The notes: generated by a model from the sequence alone, not told the origin. A stretch of 64,000 bases of DNA from Actinokineospora iranica (GCF_900101685.1 NZ_FMZZ01000009.1:186001-250000); one strand, 5' to 3'; positions 16,718 through 27,645 are shown, counted from the stretch's first letter. Translations and numbers: made by a program.

Positions 16718-17845
16718 ATGGGCGCTCCGACGATCACGTCGCCGTTGCCTCCCGAGCTGGTGGACCTGGCCAAGACGCAGCTCGCGAGGCTGCCGCGGTT
16801 CGCGGCCGAACTGGCTGAACGCCTCAGCGAGACCGACGAGTTCTACCGCAGGGTGGGCCACGACGAGCTGCGCGCGGCCTGCGCGGCCAACCTCGGCAGC
16901 GCCTTCCACGCGGTGATCGACGGCGCGGAAGTCGACGTCGACGTGGCCCGCGAAACCGGCCGAGGCCAAGCGGCGCAGGGCATTCCGCTGTCCGCCGTGC
17001 TCCGCGCCTACCGCATCGCTGGCGCGTTCACCTACGAGACGCTCACCGCGCGGGCGGTTCCCGCGCTGGCTCCGGAGCAACTGCCGCAGGTCAGCGACAC
17101 GGTGTGGCGCATCGTCAACCGGTACTGCGACGCGATCACCGCCGCTTACCGGGAGGCGGGCGATCCTTCCACACGGCCGCAGGAGATGGTGCCGGTCCTT
17201 GAGGCGTTGCTGACGGGCCAGGCCATCGACTTCGACGCGGCGGCGGTGGACCTGAAGCTGCCGCCGACGGGGCCTTTCGTCGTGCTCTATTGCGATCGCG
17301 TGGTTCCTGAGGTGAACGCGGCTGCCTGGCACACGGTTGGTGGGGCCGAGGTCGCCATCGTCGTGGTCGAGCGCGCCGCGGATCTGCGTGCGCTGCGGGC
17401 GGTGTTGGACGGTGTGCCGGTCGCGGTCGGGATCAGTCCGCCGGTCGCTTCCCTGCAACGGATCGCGGCCGCGTTGCGCCGGGCGAAGATCGCTCGGCGG
17501 TGTCTTCCTCCTGGGAAGGCTGGGGTATCGGGATTCAGCGACCGTCCACTGACGACACTGGTGGCGGGGGCGCCGAAGCTGGCTTTGGAGCTGTCCCATG
17601 ATGTGCTGGCCGGGATGCGGGCTGTGTCTCCGATCGAGCAGTCGACTTTGCTTACGACGTTGCTGATTTGGGCGGATGAGGGCGGTTCGCTCAAGGAGAC
17701 CGCTGATCGGCTGTTCACGCATCCGAACACTATTCGGTACCGGCTTCGGCGGATTCATGAGCTGACTGGGCGTGATCCGATGGAGCCTCGTGCCGGGGCC
17801 GAGTTGCTGATGGCGGCGGAAGTGGTTCGGCTCAACGGGGCTTGA
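16718..17845 (+). CDS. PucR-type helix-turn-helix regulator
   Basis: The product is 375 aa from the ATG at 16718. The N-terminal helical sensor region contains GHDELRAACAANLGSAFHAV. A GGDEF-like degenerate middle follows, then a C-terminal PucR HTH with TLLIWADEGGSLKETADRL and THPNTIRYRLRRIHELTGRD. The family is common in actinomycetes and the ligands are mostly unknown. TTACAGT lies about 8-14 bp upstream of the ATG, so the mRNA may be leaderless. An upstream TTG start is less likely. Confidence 0.85.
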   Translation: MGAPTITSPLPPELVDLAKTQLARLPRFAAELAERLSETDEFYRRVGHDELRAACAANLGSAFHAVIDGAEVDVDVARETGRGQAAQGIPLSAVLRAYRIAGAFTYETLTARAVPALAPEQLPQVSDTVWRIVNRYCDAITAAYREAGDPSTRPQEMVPVLEALLTGQAIDFDAAAVDLKLPPTGPFVVLYCDRVVPEVNAAAWHTVGGAEVAIVVVERAADLRALRAVLDGVPVAVGISPPVASLQRIAAALRRAKIARRCLPPGKAGVSGFSDRPLTTLVAGAPKLALELSHDVLAGMRAVSPIEQSTLLTTLLIWADEGGSLKETADRLFTHPNTIRYRLRRIHELTGRDPMEPRAGAELLMAAEVVRLNGA

Positions 17846-17881
17846 GGTTCGTTGTCTGCTCGATGCTCTGTTCGTGGGTTG

Positions 17882-18028
17882 GCTCGATGGGTGGAGTGGT
17901 TTCCTCGGGGCCCCTACGAAGGAAGATCGCCGTGTGAAAGACGGGTGGGAAGCCTTCGGCCGCACACGCGCGAAGCCAGCTTAGCGATCTTCCTTCACCC
18001 CCGAAGAAACCACTCCACCCCATCGAGC
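17882..18028. repeat. Long hairpin repeat element, copy 2
   Basis: The same family as copy 1: left arm 17882-17930 beginning GCTCGATGGGTGGAG, right arm 17984-18028 ending CCACCCCATCGAGC, 53-bp loop with AGACGGGTGG and GCCTTCGGCC in common. It lies between two convergent genes, so it may serve as a bidirectional terminator. Part of the end sequence (TCGAGCACTTGGC) recurs at about 18090. The whole 337-bp gap (17846-18182) contains no other feature. Confidence 0.8.
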
Positions 18029-18182
18029 ACCTGGCAGCTTTGGGTCCGGCTGGCAGGGGGGCGGGTTTGCTGTCCCGCTCCCGTCGAGCACTTGGCGGGC
18101 GCTTCTTGGCCTGGCAGGAGGGCGGGTTTGTTGCCTTGCCGTACCCGCACCCGGCGGCGTCGGGTGCGGGTACGCGGGTGGG

Positions 18183-19982
18183 TCAGGAGTAGAGGCTGTC
18201 CACCTCGGTGCCGAAGTCCTTCATGATGACGCGGCGCTTGAGTTTCAGGGACGGGGTTAGGTGGCCGGTTTCTGGGGTGAACTCGGTTGCCAGGACGCGG
18301 AATTTGCGGACGGACTCTGCCTTGGAGACCGCCGCGTTGCCCTCGTCCACTGCCTTCTGGATTTCGGCTAGGAGGACCGGGTCTTCCGCCAGGTCCGCGA
18401 CTGTGGCCTCCGCTGGCTTGTCGACGGTGGTCTTCCAGTAGGTGAAGTATTCCTTGTCGATGGTGATGAGGGCGGCGATGTACTTCTGGCCGTCGCCGAC
18501 GACCATTGCCTGGGCTACCAGGGGGTGGGAGGCGATTCGGTCCTCGATGACGGCGGGGGCTACGTTCTTGCCGCCGCTGGTGACCAGGATTTCCTTTTTG
18601 CGGCCGGTGATGGTGAGGAAGCCGTCGTCGTCCAGGGAGCCCAGGTCGCCGGTGCGGAACCAGCCTTCGGCGTCGAGGACTTCCGCGGTGGCCGCCTCGT
18701 TGTTCCAATATCCGGAGAAGACCTGGCCGCCCTTGAGGAGGATTTCGCCGTCCTCGTCGATGCGGACCGCGCTGCCGGGGAGGGGGCGGCCGACGGTGCC
18801 TGCCTTGAAGTTGCTTGGGGTGTTGGTGGTGGAGGCCGCTGTGGTCTCGGTGAGGCCGTAGCCCTCCAGCACGAGCAGTCCCACGCCGCGGAAGAAGTGG
18901 GTGAGGCGCAGGCCCAGGGCAGCGCCGCCGGAGATCGCGTACTTGGCTTTGCCGCCCATGGCGGCGCGGAGCTTGCTGTAGACGAGTTTGTCGAAGAGGG
19001 CGTGCTTGAGTTTGAGGCCGAGGCCCGCTTTGCCCTCTGCCTTGCTGTAGGCGATCGCGGTGTCCGCGGCGGCGTCGAAGATCTTGCCCTTGCCCGCGGC
19101 GTGCGCCTTCTGGCGGGCGCCGTTGTAGACCTTCTCCAGCACGTAGGGCACCGACAGGATGAACGTGGGCTGGAAGGTGGCCAGGTCGTCCAGCAGGTTC
19201 TTCACGTCGGGGCCGTGGCCCATGGTGGTGCGCGAGAGCGCGCAGCCGATCTGCACCATGCGGCCGAAGACGTGCGCCACGGGCAGGAACAGCAGGGTGG
19301 CGGGCTTCTCGGTGCCGCCTTCGCCGCGGAAGAGTTCGGGGAGGATGTTGTCGCCGTAGCCGCATTCGGCGAAGAAGTTGTCGTGGGTGAGGACGCAGCC
19401 CTTGGGCTGGCCGGTGGTGCCGGAGGTGTAGATGATGGTGGCGGTGTCCGGGCCGGTCACGGCGGCGCGCCGGGCGTCGACCTCGGCGGCGTCGGTGTCC
19501 TTGCCGAGTTCGGTGATCTTGTCGATGGCGCCGTCATCGATCTGCCACACGTGCTTGAGGCTGGGCAGGTTGTCCTTGACGGCGTCGACGCGGGCCAGGT
19601 GCTCGGTGGTCTCCACGATGACGGCGACCGCGCCGGAGTCGGACAGGATCCACTGGATCTGCTCGGCGGAGGACGTCACGTAGATGGGCACCGAGACGCC
19701 GCCCGCGGCCCAGATGGCGAAGTCGAGCAGGGTCCACTCGTAGCGGGTGGCCGCGAGGATGGCGACCCGGTCGCCCGCGCCGATGCCCGCGCCGATGAGG
19801 CCCTTGGCCACCTCGGTGACCTCGTCGACGAACTGGGTGGTGGTCACGTCGACCCAGGCCGCGCCCTGGCGGCGGCGGTACGCGATGTGCTCGGGAGCTT
19901 CCTTGGCGTTGGTGAACACCAAGTCGGCAAGCCCGCCTGCCTCTTCTCGCTTAGCGACTGCGGGGACGGCGATCTCGCGCAT
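18183..19982 (-). CDS. Long-chain fatty-acid--CoA ligase (FadD15-like)
   Basis: The 599-aa ANL enzyme has IIYTSGTTGQPKGCVLTHDN (A3), GYGLTETTA (A5), GWFRTGDLG (A7), GRKKEILVTSGGKNVAP (A8) and a terminal LTPSLKLKRRVI (A10 Lys). The inserted segment VAHVFGRMVQIGCA matches the long eukaryote-like FadD15/ACSL branch. It activates long-chain fatty acids for lipid synthesis or degradation. The ATG has AGGAG at 7 bp. It is monocistronic; the hairpin element lies downstream. Confidence 0.93.
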   Translation of the reverse strand: MREIAVPAVAKREEAGGLADLVFTNAKEAPEHIAYRRRQGAAWVDVTTTQFVDEVTEVAKGLIGAGIGAGDRVAILAATRYEWTLLDFAIWAAGGVSVPIYVTSSAEQIQWILSDSGAVAVIVETTEHLARVDAVKDNLPSLKHVWQIDDGAIDKITELGKDTDAAEVDARRAAVTGPDTATIIYTSGTTGQPKGCVLTHDNFFAECGYGDNILPELFRGEGGTEKPATLLFLPVAHVFGRMVQIGCALSRTTMGHGPDVKNLLDDLATFQPTFILSVPYVLEKVYNGARQKAHAAGKGKIFDAAADTAIAYSKAEGKAGLGLKLKHALFDKLVYSKLRAAMGGKAKYAISGGAALGLRLTHFFRGVGLLVLEGYGLTETTAASTTNTPSNFKAGTVGRPLPGSAVRIDEDGEILLKGGQVFSGYWNNEAATAEVLDAEGWFRTGDLGSLDDDGFLTITGRKKEILVTSGGKNVAPAVIEDRIASHPLVAQAMVVGDGQKYIAALITIDKEYFTYWKTTVDKPAEATVADLAEDPVLLAEIQKAVDEGNAAVSKAESVRKFRVLATEFTPETGHLTPSLKLKRRVIMKDFGTEVDSLYS

Positions 19983-20135
19983 CTCTTGCTCCTGTCGAAC
20001 GGCACACGGTGGGGGCTCGGCGGGGTCGCCACGGGGACCCGTACCGGCTACCTAGCGGTAACTTTGGCCCGTATCTTGCCTGCTCGCGAGGCCGTGGGCC
20101 AGAGGGCGGGCGGAACTGGTATCACCGCCCGTGAC

Positions 20136-20184
20136 AAAAACACCCGCCCCGGCCTTGGCTGGGGTGCCAGGACCGGGGCGGGTG
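20136..20184 (-). terminator. Intrinsic terminator of the serine protease gene
   Basis: A 12-bp perfect stem (CACCCGCCCCGG 20141-20152 with CCGGGGCGGGTG 20173-20184) is followed on the minus strand by TTTTT (20136-20140). This is a classical Rho-independent terminator, 8 bp past the protease stop. Confidence 0.9.
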
Positions 20185-20192
20185 AGAGCGGG

Positions 20193-21377
<1,185 letters not shown>

Positions 21378-21449
21378 TCACGCGCCCACGGGGTGCAGGG
21401 GATGCGGGGTGGTGCCGAAACCGCCGGGGGTCGCGACGGTCGAAGGTGG

Positions 21450-21493
21450 AGACGCTCCGGGCCCGCGCGCCGACAGCGGTGCCCGGAGCGTCT
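21450..21493 (-). terminator. Hairpin terminator of the carboxypeptidase gene
   Basis: A perfect 13-bp stem (AGACGCTCCGGGC 21450-21462 with GCCCGGAGCGTCT 21481-21493) immediately after the minus-strand stop at 21496. No U-tract. It separates two protease genes transcribed in the same direction. Confidence 0.8.
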
Positions 21494-21495
21494 GG

Positions 21496-23151
21496 TCAGA
21501 AGGTGAGCCGCCACAGGTCGATGAAGCCCGTGTCGACGCTGTAGAGGTCCTGCGCGCGCAGTTTCCAGGTGCCGTTGGCGACCGCGGCCGAGGCGTTCAC
21601 CGTGTAGGTGGTGATCACGTTGTCCGCCGAGTCGCTGGAACTGGAGTTCTTGAGCCGGTAGGCGCTGCCGTCCGGCGCGACGAGGTCGATGACCAGGTCG
21701 CCCCGGTAGGTGTGCTTGATGTCGACCGCGACCTGCAGCGCGGTCGGGGCGTTGCCGGTCACCCCGGTCACCGCGATGTCGCTGGTGACCGCCGCGCCCG
21801 CGTCCGGGATGGGGACGTTGGTCGCGTTCTCGAAAACCTTGCCCGCTGGCGGCTGCGTGCCGTCGCAGGTGAGGCCGATCGCGCGGCGCGGGCAGTCCGC
21901 GTAGTCCAGCAGGTGCAGCACGGGCGCCTTGTTGCGCGCGGTTTCCCGGCCGATCACCTCGTCGGGCGGGTAGAAGCCGGACAGGCCGCCCGCGCTGGCC
22001 GGGTACATCTCGAAGGTGTAGGCGTAGATCTTGTGGACGCCCCACAGGTAGTCGTCGATCGACCCGTCGGTGATGTAGAGGTCGGAGGCCTGTTCCGGGG
22101 TGTAGCCGTTGAGCTGCGCCATCGCGCGGCCGAGGGTGGAGAAGACGCGCTGGTCTTCTGCGGTGAGGCCGGGGGCGGTGTCGTCGCGGGTGTAGCCGTA
22201 GGGCCACAGCACGAGTTCGCTGTAGGTGTGGAAGTCGATGGCCGCGGTGATCTGCTGCTTGCCGCAGGCGGCCCGGCTGGTCACGAAGTCTTGCAGCGCC
22301 CGCACTTCCGGGCTGGACGCGGGGGAGGGGCCGCGGTAGGTCTCGCTGCCGGTGCTGCCGGAGGAACCGCCGCAGCAGCCCCATTTGAAGTCCCAGTTGC
22401 GGTTGAGGTCGGTGCCCACGTTGGTCGAGCCGGTGTTGGGCTGCCGGTTCTTGCGCCAGCCCTGGTACGAGCCGGTGCTGATGTCGAACTCGCCGCCGTC
22501 GGGGTTGACGTCCGGGATGATCCAGATCTCGCGGGAGTCGACCAGGGCCTTGACCCGGCTGTCGGTGGCGTAGGTGTCGGTGAGCGTGTTCACCAGGTAC
22601 AGCGCCATTTCCACGGTCAGGTGCTCGCGGGCGTGCTGGTGCGCGGTGAACAGCACCTCGGGCTCGGTCTCGTCGGTCGCGGCGTTGTCGGAGACCTTGA
22701 CGGCCACGATGTCGCGGTTCTGGTAGCTCTTGCCGATGACCTGCTTGGTGATGAGGCCGGGGTGGTCGGCCACCGCCTTGTTCAGCTCCGCGGTCATCTC
22801 GGCGAAGTTGTGGTAATTCGAGTCGGCGCTGGGGAAGTCGGCGGGCGCGACGGCGCCGCGGTCGCCGAGAACGGCCGACTCGGCTTCCACGGTGAAGCCC
22901 ATCGCCCGGATGCGGGTGACCTCGGCGGGCGTCGCGGTGATCAGCATCCGGCTGTCCTCGACCCCGTTGACCGCGGCGCCGGTTCCGGCGACGGCGGTGC
23001 GCTGCTGCGCGGTCTTGACGCCGATGACGTGGTACTCGGCGGAAGCGCGGACTGTCGGGGCCTGCTGGCCCGCGGCCGCGGAGTTCATCGACAGGATCAG
23101 GGCAAGGGCGGCTAACGCCCCGACCAGAATGGACAGACGTGTGCGTGTCAC
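21496..23151 (-). CDS. Secreted M14 zinc carboxypeptidase with P domain
   Basis: The product is 551 aa: signal peptide 1-27, propeptide with [19 protein letters not shown], catalytic domain about 110-410. Zinc ligands are His173 and Glu176 (HAREH) and His308 (DFHTYSEL). The catalytic Glu is Glu381 (YTFEMYP) and the substrate Arg region is [11 protein letters not shown]. Residues about 438-551 are a P domain with more than 70 % identity to that of the neighbouring serine protease. M14 enzymes of this type (Streptomyces/Thermoactinomyces carboxypeptidase T) remove C-terminal residues from extracellular peptides. GTG start. Confidence 0.92.
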   Translation of the reverse strand: MTRTRLSILVGALAALALILSMNSAAAGQQAPTVRASAEYHVIGVKTAQQRTAVAGTGAAVNGVEDSRMLITATPAEVTRIRAMGFTVEAESAVLGDRGAVAPADFPSADSNYHNFAEMTAELNKAVADHPGLITKQVIGKSYQNRDIVAVKVSDNAATDETEPEVLFTAHQHAREHLTVEMALYLVNTLTDTYATDSRVKALVDSREIWIIPDVNPDGGEFDISTGSYQGWRKNRQPNTGSTNVGTDLNRNWDFKWGCCGGSSGSTGSETYRGPSPASSPEVRALQDFVTSRAACGKQQITAAIDFHTYSELVLWPYGYTRDDTAPGLTAEDQRVFSTLGRAMAQLNGYTPEQASDLYITDGSIDDYLWGVHKIYAYTFEMYPASAGGLSGFYPPDEVIGRETARNKAPVLHLLDYADCPRRAIGLTCDGTQPPAGKVFENATNVPIPDAGAAVTSDIAVTGVTGNAPTALQVAVDIKHTYRGDLVIDLVAPDGSAYRLKNSSSSDSADNVITTYTVNASAAVANGTWKLRAQDLYSVDTGFIDLWRLTF

Positions 23152-23369
23152 GCGGGCCTCCCGCAGGGTGCGCCCCGAGCCCGGGGCGCTGGAGGTGGGT
23201 ATTCAGTTGTGCGAGCGGCCCCGGACGAACCCGAAGGCGCCCTCTCGGCCGGAACCGCTCGGTTCCTCGAATGGTGACGGGTCGATCCCGCGTGTCACAA
23301 GGCTACGGAGGTAGGGCTTCGTTACCGTTTATTTCCCACTTTCGCCATGTAAACCCCCTTGTGTCACCG

Positions 23370-24443
23370 TCAGCGACGGCTCTGCTTGATCACCTGCCGG
23401 GCGCGGTGGTGCAGCCAGTGGCTCGCGACCCAGTAGAAGCGGAACTTGGGGTTGCGGGTCTGCCGGTGGTGGTAGCGGTAGTAGATCTGCTGCACGATCA
23501 CGGCCAGCCGGAACAGCCCGAACACCTGGTAGAACGGCCAGTTCTCGGTGGGCAGGCCCATCCGGTCGCAGTAGTACTCGACAACCTCTTGGCGCGTCAG
23601 CATTCCCGGCAGGTGGGTCGGCTGCATCCGCAGAGCGTTGGCGAGCGGCCCCTCACCGGCCTCGATCCAGTAGGCCAGCGCGCCGCCGAGGTCCATCAGC
23701 GGGTCGCCGACGGTGGCCATCTCCCAGTCCAGAATGCCCTGGATGGCCCCGGGTTCGTGCCACGGCCGGTCAGGGTCGAGCACCACGTTGTCGAACCGGT
23801 AGTCGTTGTGGATCACACACGACCGCACGTCCGCGGGTTGGTTCGCCGCCAGCCACGCCATCACGCGCTCGTAGCTGGGCACGTTGCGGGTGCGGGCCCG
23901 GCGGAACCGGTCGGACCAGCCCGCGACCTGCCTGCCGACATACCCGTCGCCCCTGCCGATCTCGGCCAGCCCGGCCGCCGCCGGGTCGACGGAATGCAGG
24001 TCCGCCAACCGGTCCAGCACGTTCCGGCACAGGCCTACCGCCTGCTCGCGGCTGAGCGAGACCCCGGACGGCAGGTCGCGGCGCAGGATCACCCCCGGCA
24101 GCCGCCGCATCACGTAGAACTCCGAGCCGATCACCGACTCGTCCGCGCACATCGCCACCATGTCCGGCACATACGGGAAAACCGGCTTCAGCCGGGACTG
24201 GATCAGGTGCTCCCGGCCCATGTCGTGCGCCGACTTCGCCTTCGTGCCCGCGGGCGGGCGGCGCAGGATCAGGTCCTGGTCGGGGTAGCGCAGCAGGTAC
24301 GTGAGATTGGACGCGCCGCCGGAAAACTGGCGCACCAGTGGGGTTTCGGTCTGTCCGCCGAGGTGCGGCGCGAGCCAGTCGCGCACCGCCTCGACGTCGA
24401 ACGCGTCCTCGTCGCGGACGCGCTTGGGCTCGTCCAGGGTCAT
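23370..24443 (-). CDS. APH-fold phosphotransferase, acyl-CoA-dehydrogenase linked
   Basis: The 357-aa aminoglycoside-phosphotransferase-fold protein has a nucleotide loop QFSGGASNLTYLL, CVIHNDYRFDNVVLD (catalytic HxD) and GILDWEMATVGDPLMDLG (Mg-binding DxD). This is the branch found fused to or beside acyl-CoA dehydrogenases (as in ACAD10/11), where it is thought to phosphorylate 4-hydroxyacyl substrates. It overlaps the broken SDR gene by 4 bp (ATGA) and belongs to the 23.4-26.5 kb fatty-acid operon. Confidence 0.87.
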   Translation of the reverse strand: MTLDEPKRVRDEDAFDVEAVRDWLAPHLGGQTETPLVRQFSGGASNLTYLLRYPDQDLILRRPPAGTKAKSAHDMGREHLIQSRLKPVFPYVPDMVAMCADESVIGSEFYVMRRLPGVILRRDLPSGVSLSREQAVGLCRNVLDRLADLHSVDPAAAGLAEIGRGDGYVGRQVAGWSDRFRRARTRNVPSYERVMAWLAANQPADVRSCVIHNDYRFDNVVLDPDRPWHEPGAIQGILDWEMATVGDPLMDLGGALAYWIEAGEGPLANALRMQPTHLPGMLTRQEVVEYYCDRMGLPTENWPFYQVFGLFRLAVIVQQIYYRYHHRQTRNPKFRFYWVASHWLHHRARQVIKQSRR

Positions 24444-25237
24444 CGGGTCTCCTCGATTCGGGCGCGCAGCCGACGGGCGGCCCGGGAAATCTCCCGGCGG
24501 AACACCGGCGGCGCGAACCGCTTAACCCACCAGGCGGTCCGGCCCTCGCGGTGGGTCAGCAGCAGGAACTTGTTACGCAGCACCGCTTTGCGCACCTGCT
24601 CGGCGATGTCCTCCGCGGTGAGCTTGCCGTTGCGGATCAGCTTCGCGCTGATCTCGGCGAGTGCCGGGTCCGGGGAGCGGAAACTGTTCGCCAGGTTGGT
24701 GTTCACGAACGCCGGGCACACCGCGGTCACCCCGATTCCCCACGGTTCGAGTTCGTGCCGCAGCGACTCCGACAGCGCCACAACGCCCGCCTTGGTCACG
24801 TTGTAGGAACTCATGAACGGCGGCGACAGCAGCCCGGCCATCGAGGCGACATTGACGATGTGCCCGGAGTTCTACCCCTTGAACAGCGGGACGAACACGC
24901 GGCACCCGCGCACCGCGGACAGCAGGTTGATCTCGGTGATCCAGGTCCAGTCCTCGGCGGAGACGGCCTCGATCCGGCCCGCAGCCGCCACTCCGGCGTT
25001 GTTGACCAGGACATCGAGCCCGCCCCACTCCCGTTCCACCCACTCGCGCGCCCGCTGCCAGGCGGCCTCGTCCCGCACGTCCAACGGCAGGAAAGCCGCG
25101 TTTTCCGCCGCCGCGGCGGCCTTTCCGGCTTCCTCGTCGACGTCGGTCAGCAGAACTTGGGCGCCCGCGGCGGCGAACCGCGCGGCCATCGCCCGGCCCA
25201 GCCCGGACGCGGCTCCGGTGACCAGCACCCGGCTCAT
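24440..25237 (-). pseudogene. Short-chain dehydrogenase interrupted by an amber codon
   Basis: The frame is continuous over 798 bp except for one TAG at 24872-24874. Upstream it encodes 121 aa with the NAD site VLVTGAASGLGRAMA and VLVNNAGVAA. Downstream, in the same frame, come HIVNVASMAGL (catalytic Ser region), SSYNVTKAG (catalytic YxxxK) and the SDR C-terminus. TAG probably replaces CAG, a single C-to-T change. The truncated product would lack Tyr and Lys and be inactive. Either a recent nonsense mutation, a sequencing error, or suppression. The ATG at 24841 could restart but would lack the cofactor site. Both overlaps with its neighbours are intact, so decay is recent. Confidence 0.85.
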
Positions 25238-25307
25238 CGGTCAACCTCACTCATTCGGTTGCCGCGCGAGCCTGCGCACTGTGTCAATGGTTCGCTCGCA
25301 CGCTCGC

Positions 25308-26519
25308 TCATCGGGTCATCCCGTACTTGCCAAGCTCCAGTCGGGCCACGACACCGCGGTGCACCTCGTCCGGGCCGTCGGCCAGCCGCAGCGCGCGGGC
25401 GACGGTCCACGCGCCCGCCAGCGGGAAGTCGTCGGACAGGCCCGCGCCGCCGTGCATCTGCATCGCCATGTCGATGACGTTCTGCGCCATGGCCGGCACG
25501 ACCGCCTTGATCTGCGAGACCGGGGAGAGCGCGCCCAGGATGCCCTGGGTGTCGAGCAGCCAGGCGGCGTGCAGCACCAGCAGCCGCGCCTGGTCGATCG
25601 CCATCCGCGCCTCGGCGATGCGCTCCCGGTTGCCGCCCAGGTTCACCAGCGGCTTGCCGAACGCGATCCGCTCGACGCCGCGCCGACAGGCCGCCTCCAA
25701 CGCAGCCTCGGCGAGCCCGATCAGCCGCATACAGTGGTGGATCCGCCCCGGCCCCAACCGGTTCTGCCCGATCTCGAAGCCCCGGCCGGGCCCCGCGACG
25801 AACGCGCTGACCGGCAGCCGGACGTTGTCGAAGCGCACCTGCCCGTGCCCGTACGGCTCGTCGTGGCGGCCCATCACCGGCAGCATCCGCTCGACGGTCA
25901 CCCCCGGCGCGTGCCGTGGCACGGCGACGATCGAGTGCCGCCGGTAGCGCTCGCCGTCCGGGTAGGTCAGTCCCATGAACAGGATGACCTCGCAGCGTGG
26001 GTGGCCGATGCCGGTGCTGAACCACTTGCTGCCGTTGACCACCACCTCGTCCCCGTCGACCACCGCGGTGGCCGCCATGGTGGTGGCGTCCGAGGAGGCG
26101 ATGTCCGGTTCGGTCATGCAGAACGCCGACCGGATCTCCCCATCGAGCAACGGTCGCAGATAGCGCTGTTTCTGCTCGTCGGAGCCGTACTGGTGCAGGA
26201 CTTCCATGTTGCCGCTGTCCGGGGCGTTGCAGTTGAACACCTCCGAGGCGATGAACGACCGCCCCATCAGCTCCGCGACCGGCGCGTAGTCCACATTGGA
26301 CAAGCCGGAGTGATCGGGCAGGAACAGGTTCCACAGCCCGGCCGCGCGCGCCTTGGCTTTGAGCTCGTCGATGACCGGCAGCACCCGCCACCGGTCCTCG
26401 GCCGGGAGCGCGAGCAGTTCGCGCAGGTAGTCGCCCTCGACCGGGGCGATCTCCCGCTCGATGAACGAGCCGACCCGGTCCACGTGCTCCCGCGCTTTGC
26501 TGGAGGGGCTGAAGTCCAC
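25308..26519 (-). CDS. Acyl-CoA dehydrogenase
   Basis: The 403-aa flavoenzyme has FCMTEPDIASSDATTM (FAD/substrate loop), WFSTGIGHPRC, RIAFGKPLVNLGGN and MQMHGGAGLSDDFPLA, followed by GPDEVHRGVVARLE. This is the ACAD10/11-like branch that normally pairs with the APH-fold kinase, here two genes downstream. The GTG at 26519 is chosen for its GAGGAG at 6 bp; the longer TTG start would lie inside the operator. It is the first gene of an operon with SDR and kinase, probably for degradation of hydroxy or branched acyl-CoA. Confidence 0.92.
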   Translation of the reverse strand: MDFSPSSKAREHVDRVGSFIEREIAPVEGDYLRELLALPAEDRWRVLPVIDELKAKARAAGLWNLFLPDHSGLSNVDYAPVAELMGRSFIASEVFNCNAPDSGNMEVLHQYGSDEQKQRYLRPLLDGEIRSAFCMTEPDIASSDATTMAATAVVDGDEVVVNGSKWFSTGIGHPRCEVILFMGLTYPDGERYRRHSIVAVPRHAPGVTVERMLPVMGRHDEPYGHGQVRFDNVRLPVSAFVAGPGRGFEIGQNRLGPGRIHHCMRLIGLAEAALEAACRRGVERIAFGKPLVNLGGNRERIAEARMAIDQARLLVLHAAWLLDTQGILGALSPVSQIKAVVPAMAQNVIDMAMQMHGGAGLSDDFPLAGAWTVARALRLADGPDEVHRGVVARLELGKYGMTR

Positions 26520-26535
26520 GGCAAACTCCTCGCAG

Positions 26536-26584
26536 TTGAGCAATGCTTAACGGCGAGCCTAGCGCGCCGTTGAGTGTTGCTCAA
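26536..26584. promoter_or_regulatory. Twin 15-bp palindromic operators
   Basis: Two related palindromes, TTGAGCAATGCTTAA (26536-26550) and TTGAGTGTTGCTCAA (26570-26584), are 34 bp apart centre to centre. They also form one larger inverted repeat (17 of 20 positions match). They fill the space between the divergent acyl-CoA dehydrogenase and TetR genes, so the TetR protein is the likely ligand. Confidence 0.8.
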
Positions 26585-26588
26585 TAAG

Positions 26589-27209
26589 ATGGGCGGTGTG
26601 ACCCAGTCAGCACGGCTCAGCGGGGCCGACCGCCGCAAGCAGCTCATCGGCATCGGCCTGCGGATGCTGACCAAACGCCCCATCCACGAACTGCCCCTCG
26701 ACCAGGTGGCCGCCGAGGCGGGCATCTCCCGCGGCCTGCTGTTCCACTACTTCCCCACCAAAACCGACTACTACCAGGCAGTGGTCAGCGCCGCCGCCCG
26801 CCGACTCATCCGCGCCACCACCCCCGACCCGGACGCGCCCCCCGCCGACCAACTCCGGCAAACTCTCGACACCTTCGTGGCGTTCCTCGAGCGCCGCAGA
26901 GACCTCTACCTGGCCCTCTTCCGCGGCTCGGCCGGGGGAGCCGACTACCTCATCGAGATCTACGAGCAAACCCGCGACGTCTTCGCCGACCGCACCGTGG
27001 CGGCCCTGGGGCCGATCGAGGTCACCCCAGCCCTGCGCCTGGTCATCCGCGGCTGGTTCAGCTTCGTGGAGGACACCACCCTCACCTGGGGCCGCGACAA
27101 GCCCATCCCCCGGGAAGAACTCCTCACCCTGCTGGCAGGCGCGCTCCCCGCCCTGATCACAGCGGCCCAACCGACCCTGGCGCCCCAGGTCCACAACCTG
27201 TTCCCCTGA
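26589..27209 (+). CDS. TetR-family regulator of the acyl-CoA dehydrogenase operon
   Basis: The product is 206 aa. The HTH at about residues 15-62 includes ELPLDQVAAEAGISRGLLFH and YFPTKTDYY. The C-terminal ligand domain resembles acyl-CoA-responsive TetR proteins. The ATG at 26589 is used; an in-frame GTG at 26598 is an alternative. It is divergent from the fatty-acid operon with twin operators between, so autoregulation and repression of the operon are expected. Confidence 0.87.
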   Translation: MGGVTQSARLSGADRRKQLIGIGLRMLTKRPIHELPLDQVAAEAGISRGLLFHYFPTKTDYYQAVVSAAARRLIRATTPDPDAPPADQLRQTLDTFVAFLERRRDLYLALFRGSAGGADYLIEIYEQTRDVFADRTVAALGPIEVTPALRLVIRGWFSFVEDTTLTWGRDKPIPREELLTLLAGALPALITAAQPTLAPQVHNLFP

Positions 27210-27222
27210 CCCCCGGGAGAAA

Positions 27223-27645
27223 ATGACCCCCGTGGACACGACCGAGGCGACCCGGTTGCGCATGAGCAGGCAGCGCTCCAGAGACACCGGAACCGAACTG
27301 GCCCTACGCCGCGCCCTGCACGCCCTGGGCCTGCGCTACCGACTCCACCGCCGCCCCCTCCCCGCCATCCGCAGAGAAGCGGACGTCATCTTCACCCCCG
27401 CCCGAGTAGCCATCTTCATCGACGGCTGCTTCTGGCACGGCTGCCCCACCCACGCCACCTGGCCCAAACGCAACGCCGACTTCTGGCGCGCCAAAATCGA
27501 GAAAAACCGCACCCGCGACCGCGACACCGACGCGAAACTCACCGCGGCAGGCTGGGCGGTCGTCCGAGTCTGGGAACACGAGGACCCCGCTGCCGCCGCC
27601 ACCCGCATCCACCACCTAGTCACCCAACGCCGTCTCCGTACCTGA
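27223..27645 (+). CDS. vsr: Very short patch repair (Vsr) endonuclease
   Basis: The product is 140 aa and nicks 5' to T in T:G mismatches left by deamination of 5-methylcytosine. Motifs: MSRQRSRDTGTELALRRALH (N-terminal DNA-contact helix), EADVIFTPARVAIFIDGCFW with the catalytic Asp (ADV) and the Zn/metal segment FWHGCP, then VVRVWEHED. It starts 14 bp after the TetR gene with CGGGAGA in front. The C5-methyltransferase 0.4 kb downstream is its natural partner. Confidence 0.92.
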   Translation: MTPVDTTEATRLRMSRQRSRDTGTELALRRALHALGLRYRLHRRPLPAIRREADVIFTPARVAIFIDGCFWHGCPTHATWPKRNADFWRAKIEKNRTRDRDTDAKLTAAGWAVVRVWEHEDPAAAATRIHHLVTQRRLRT

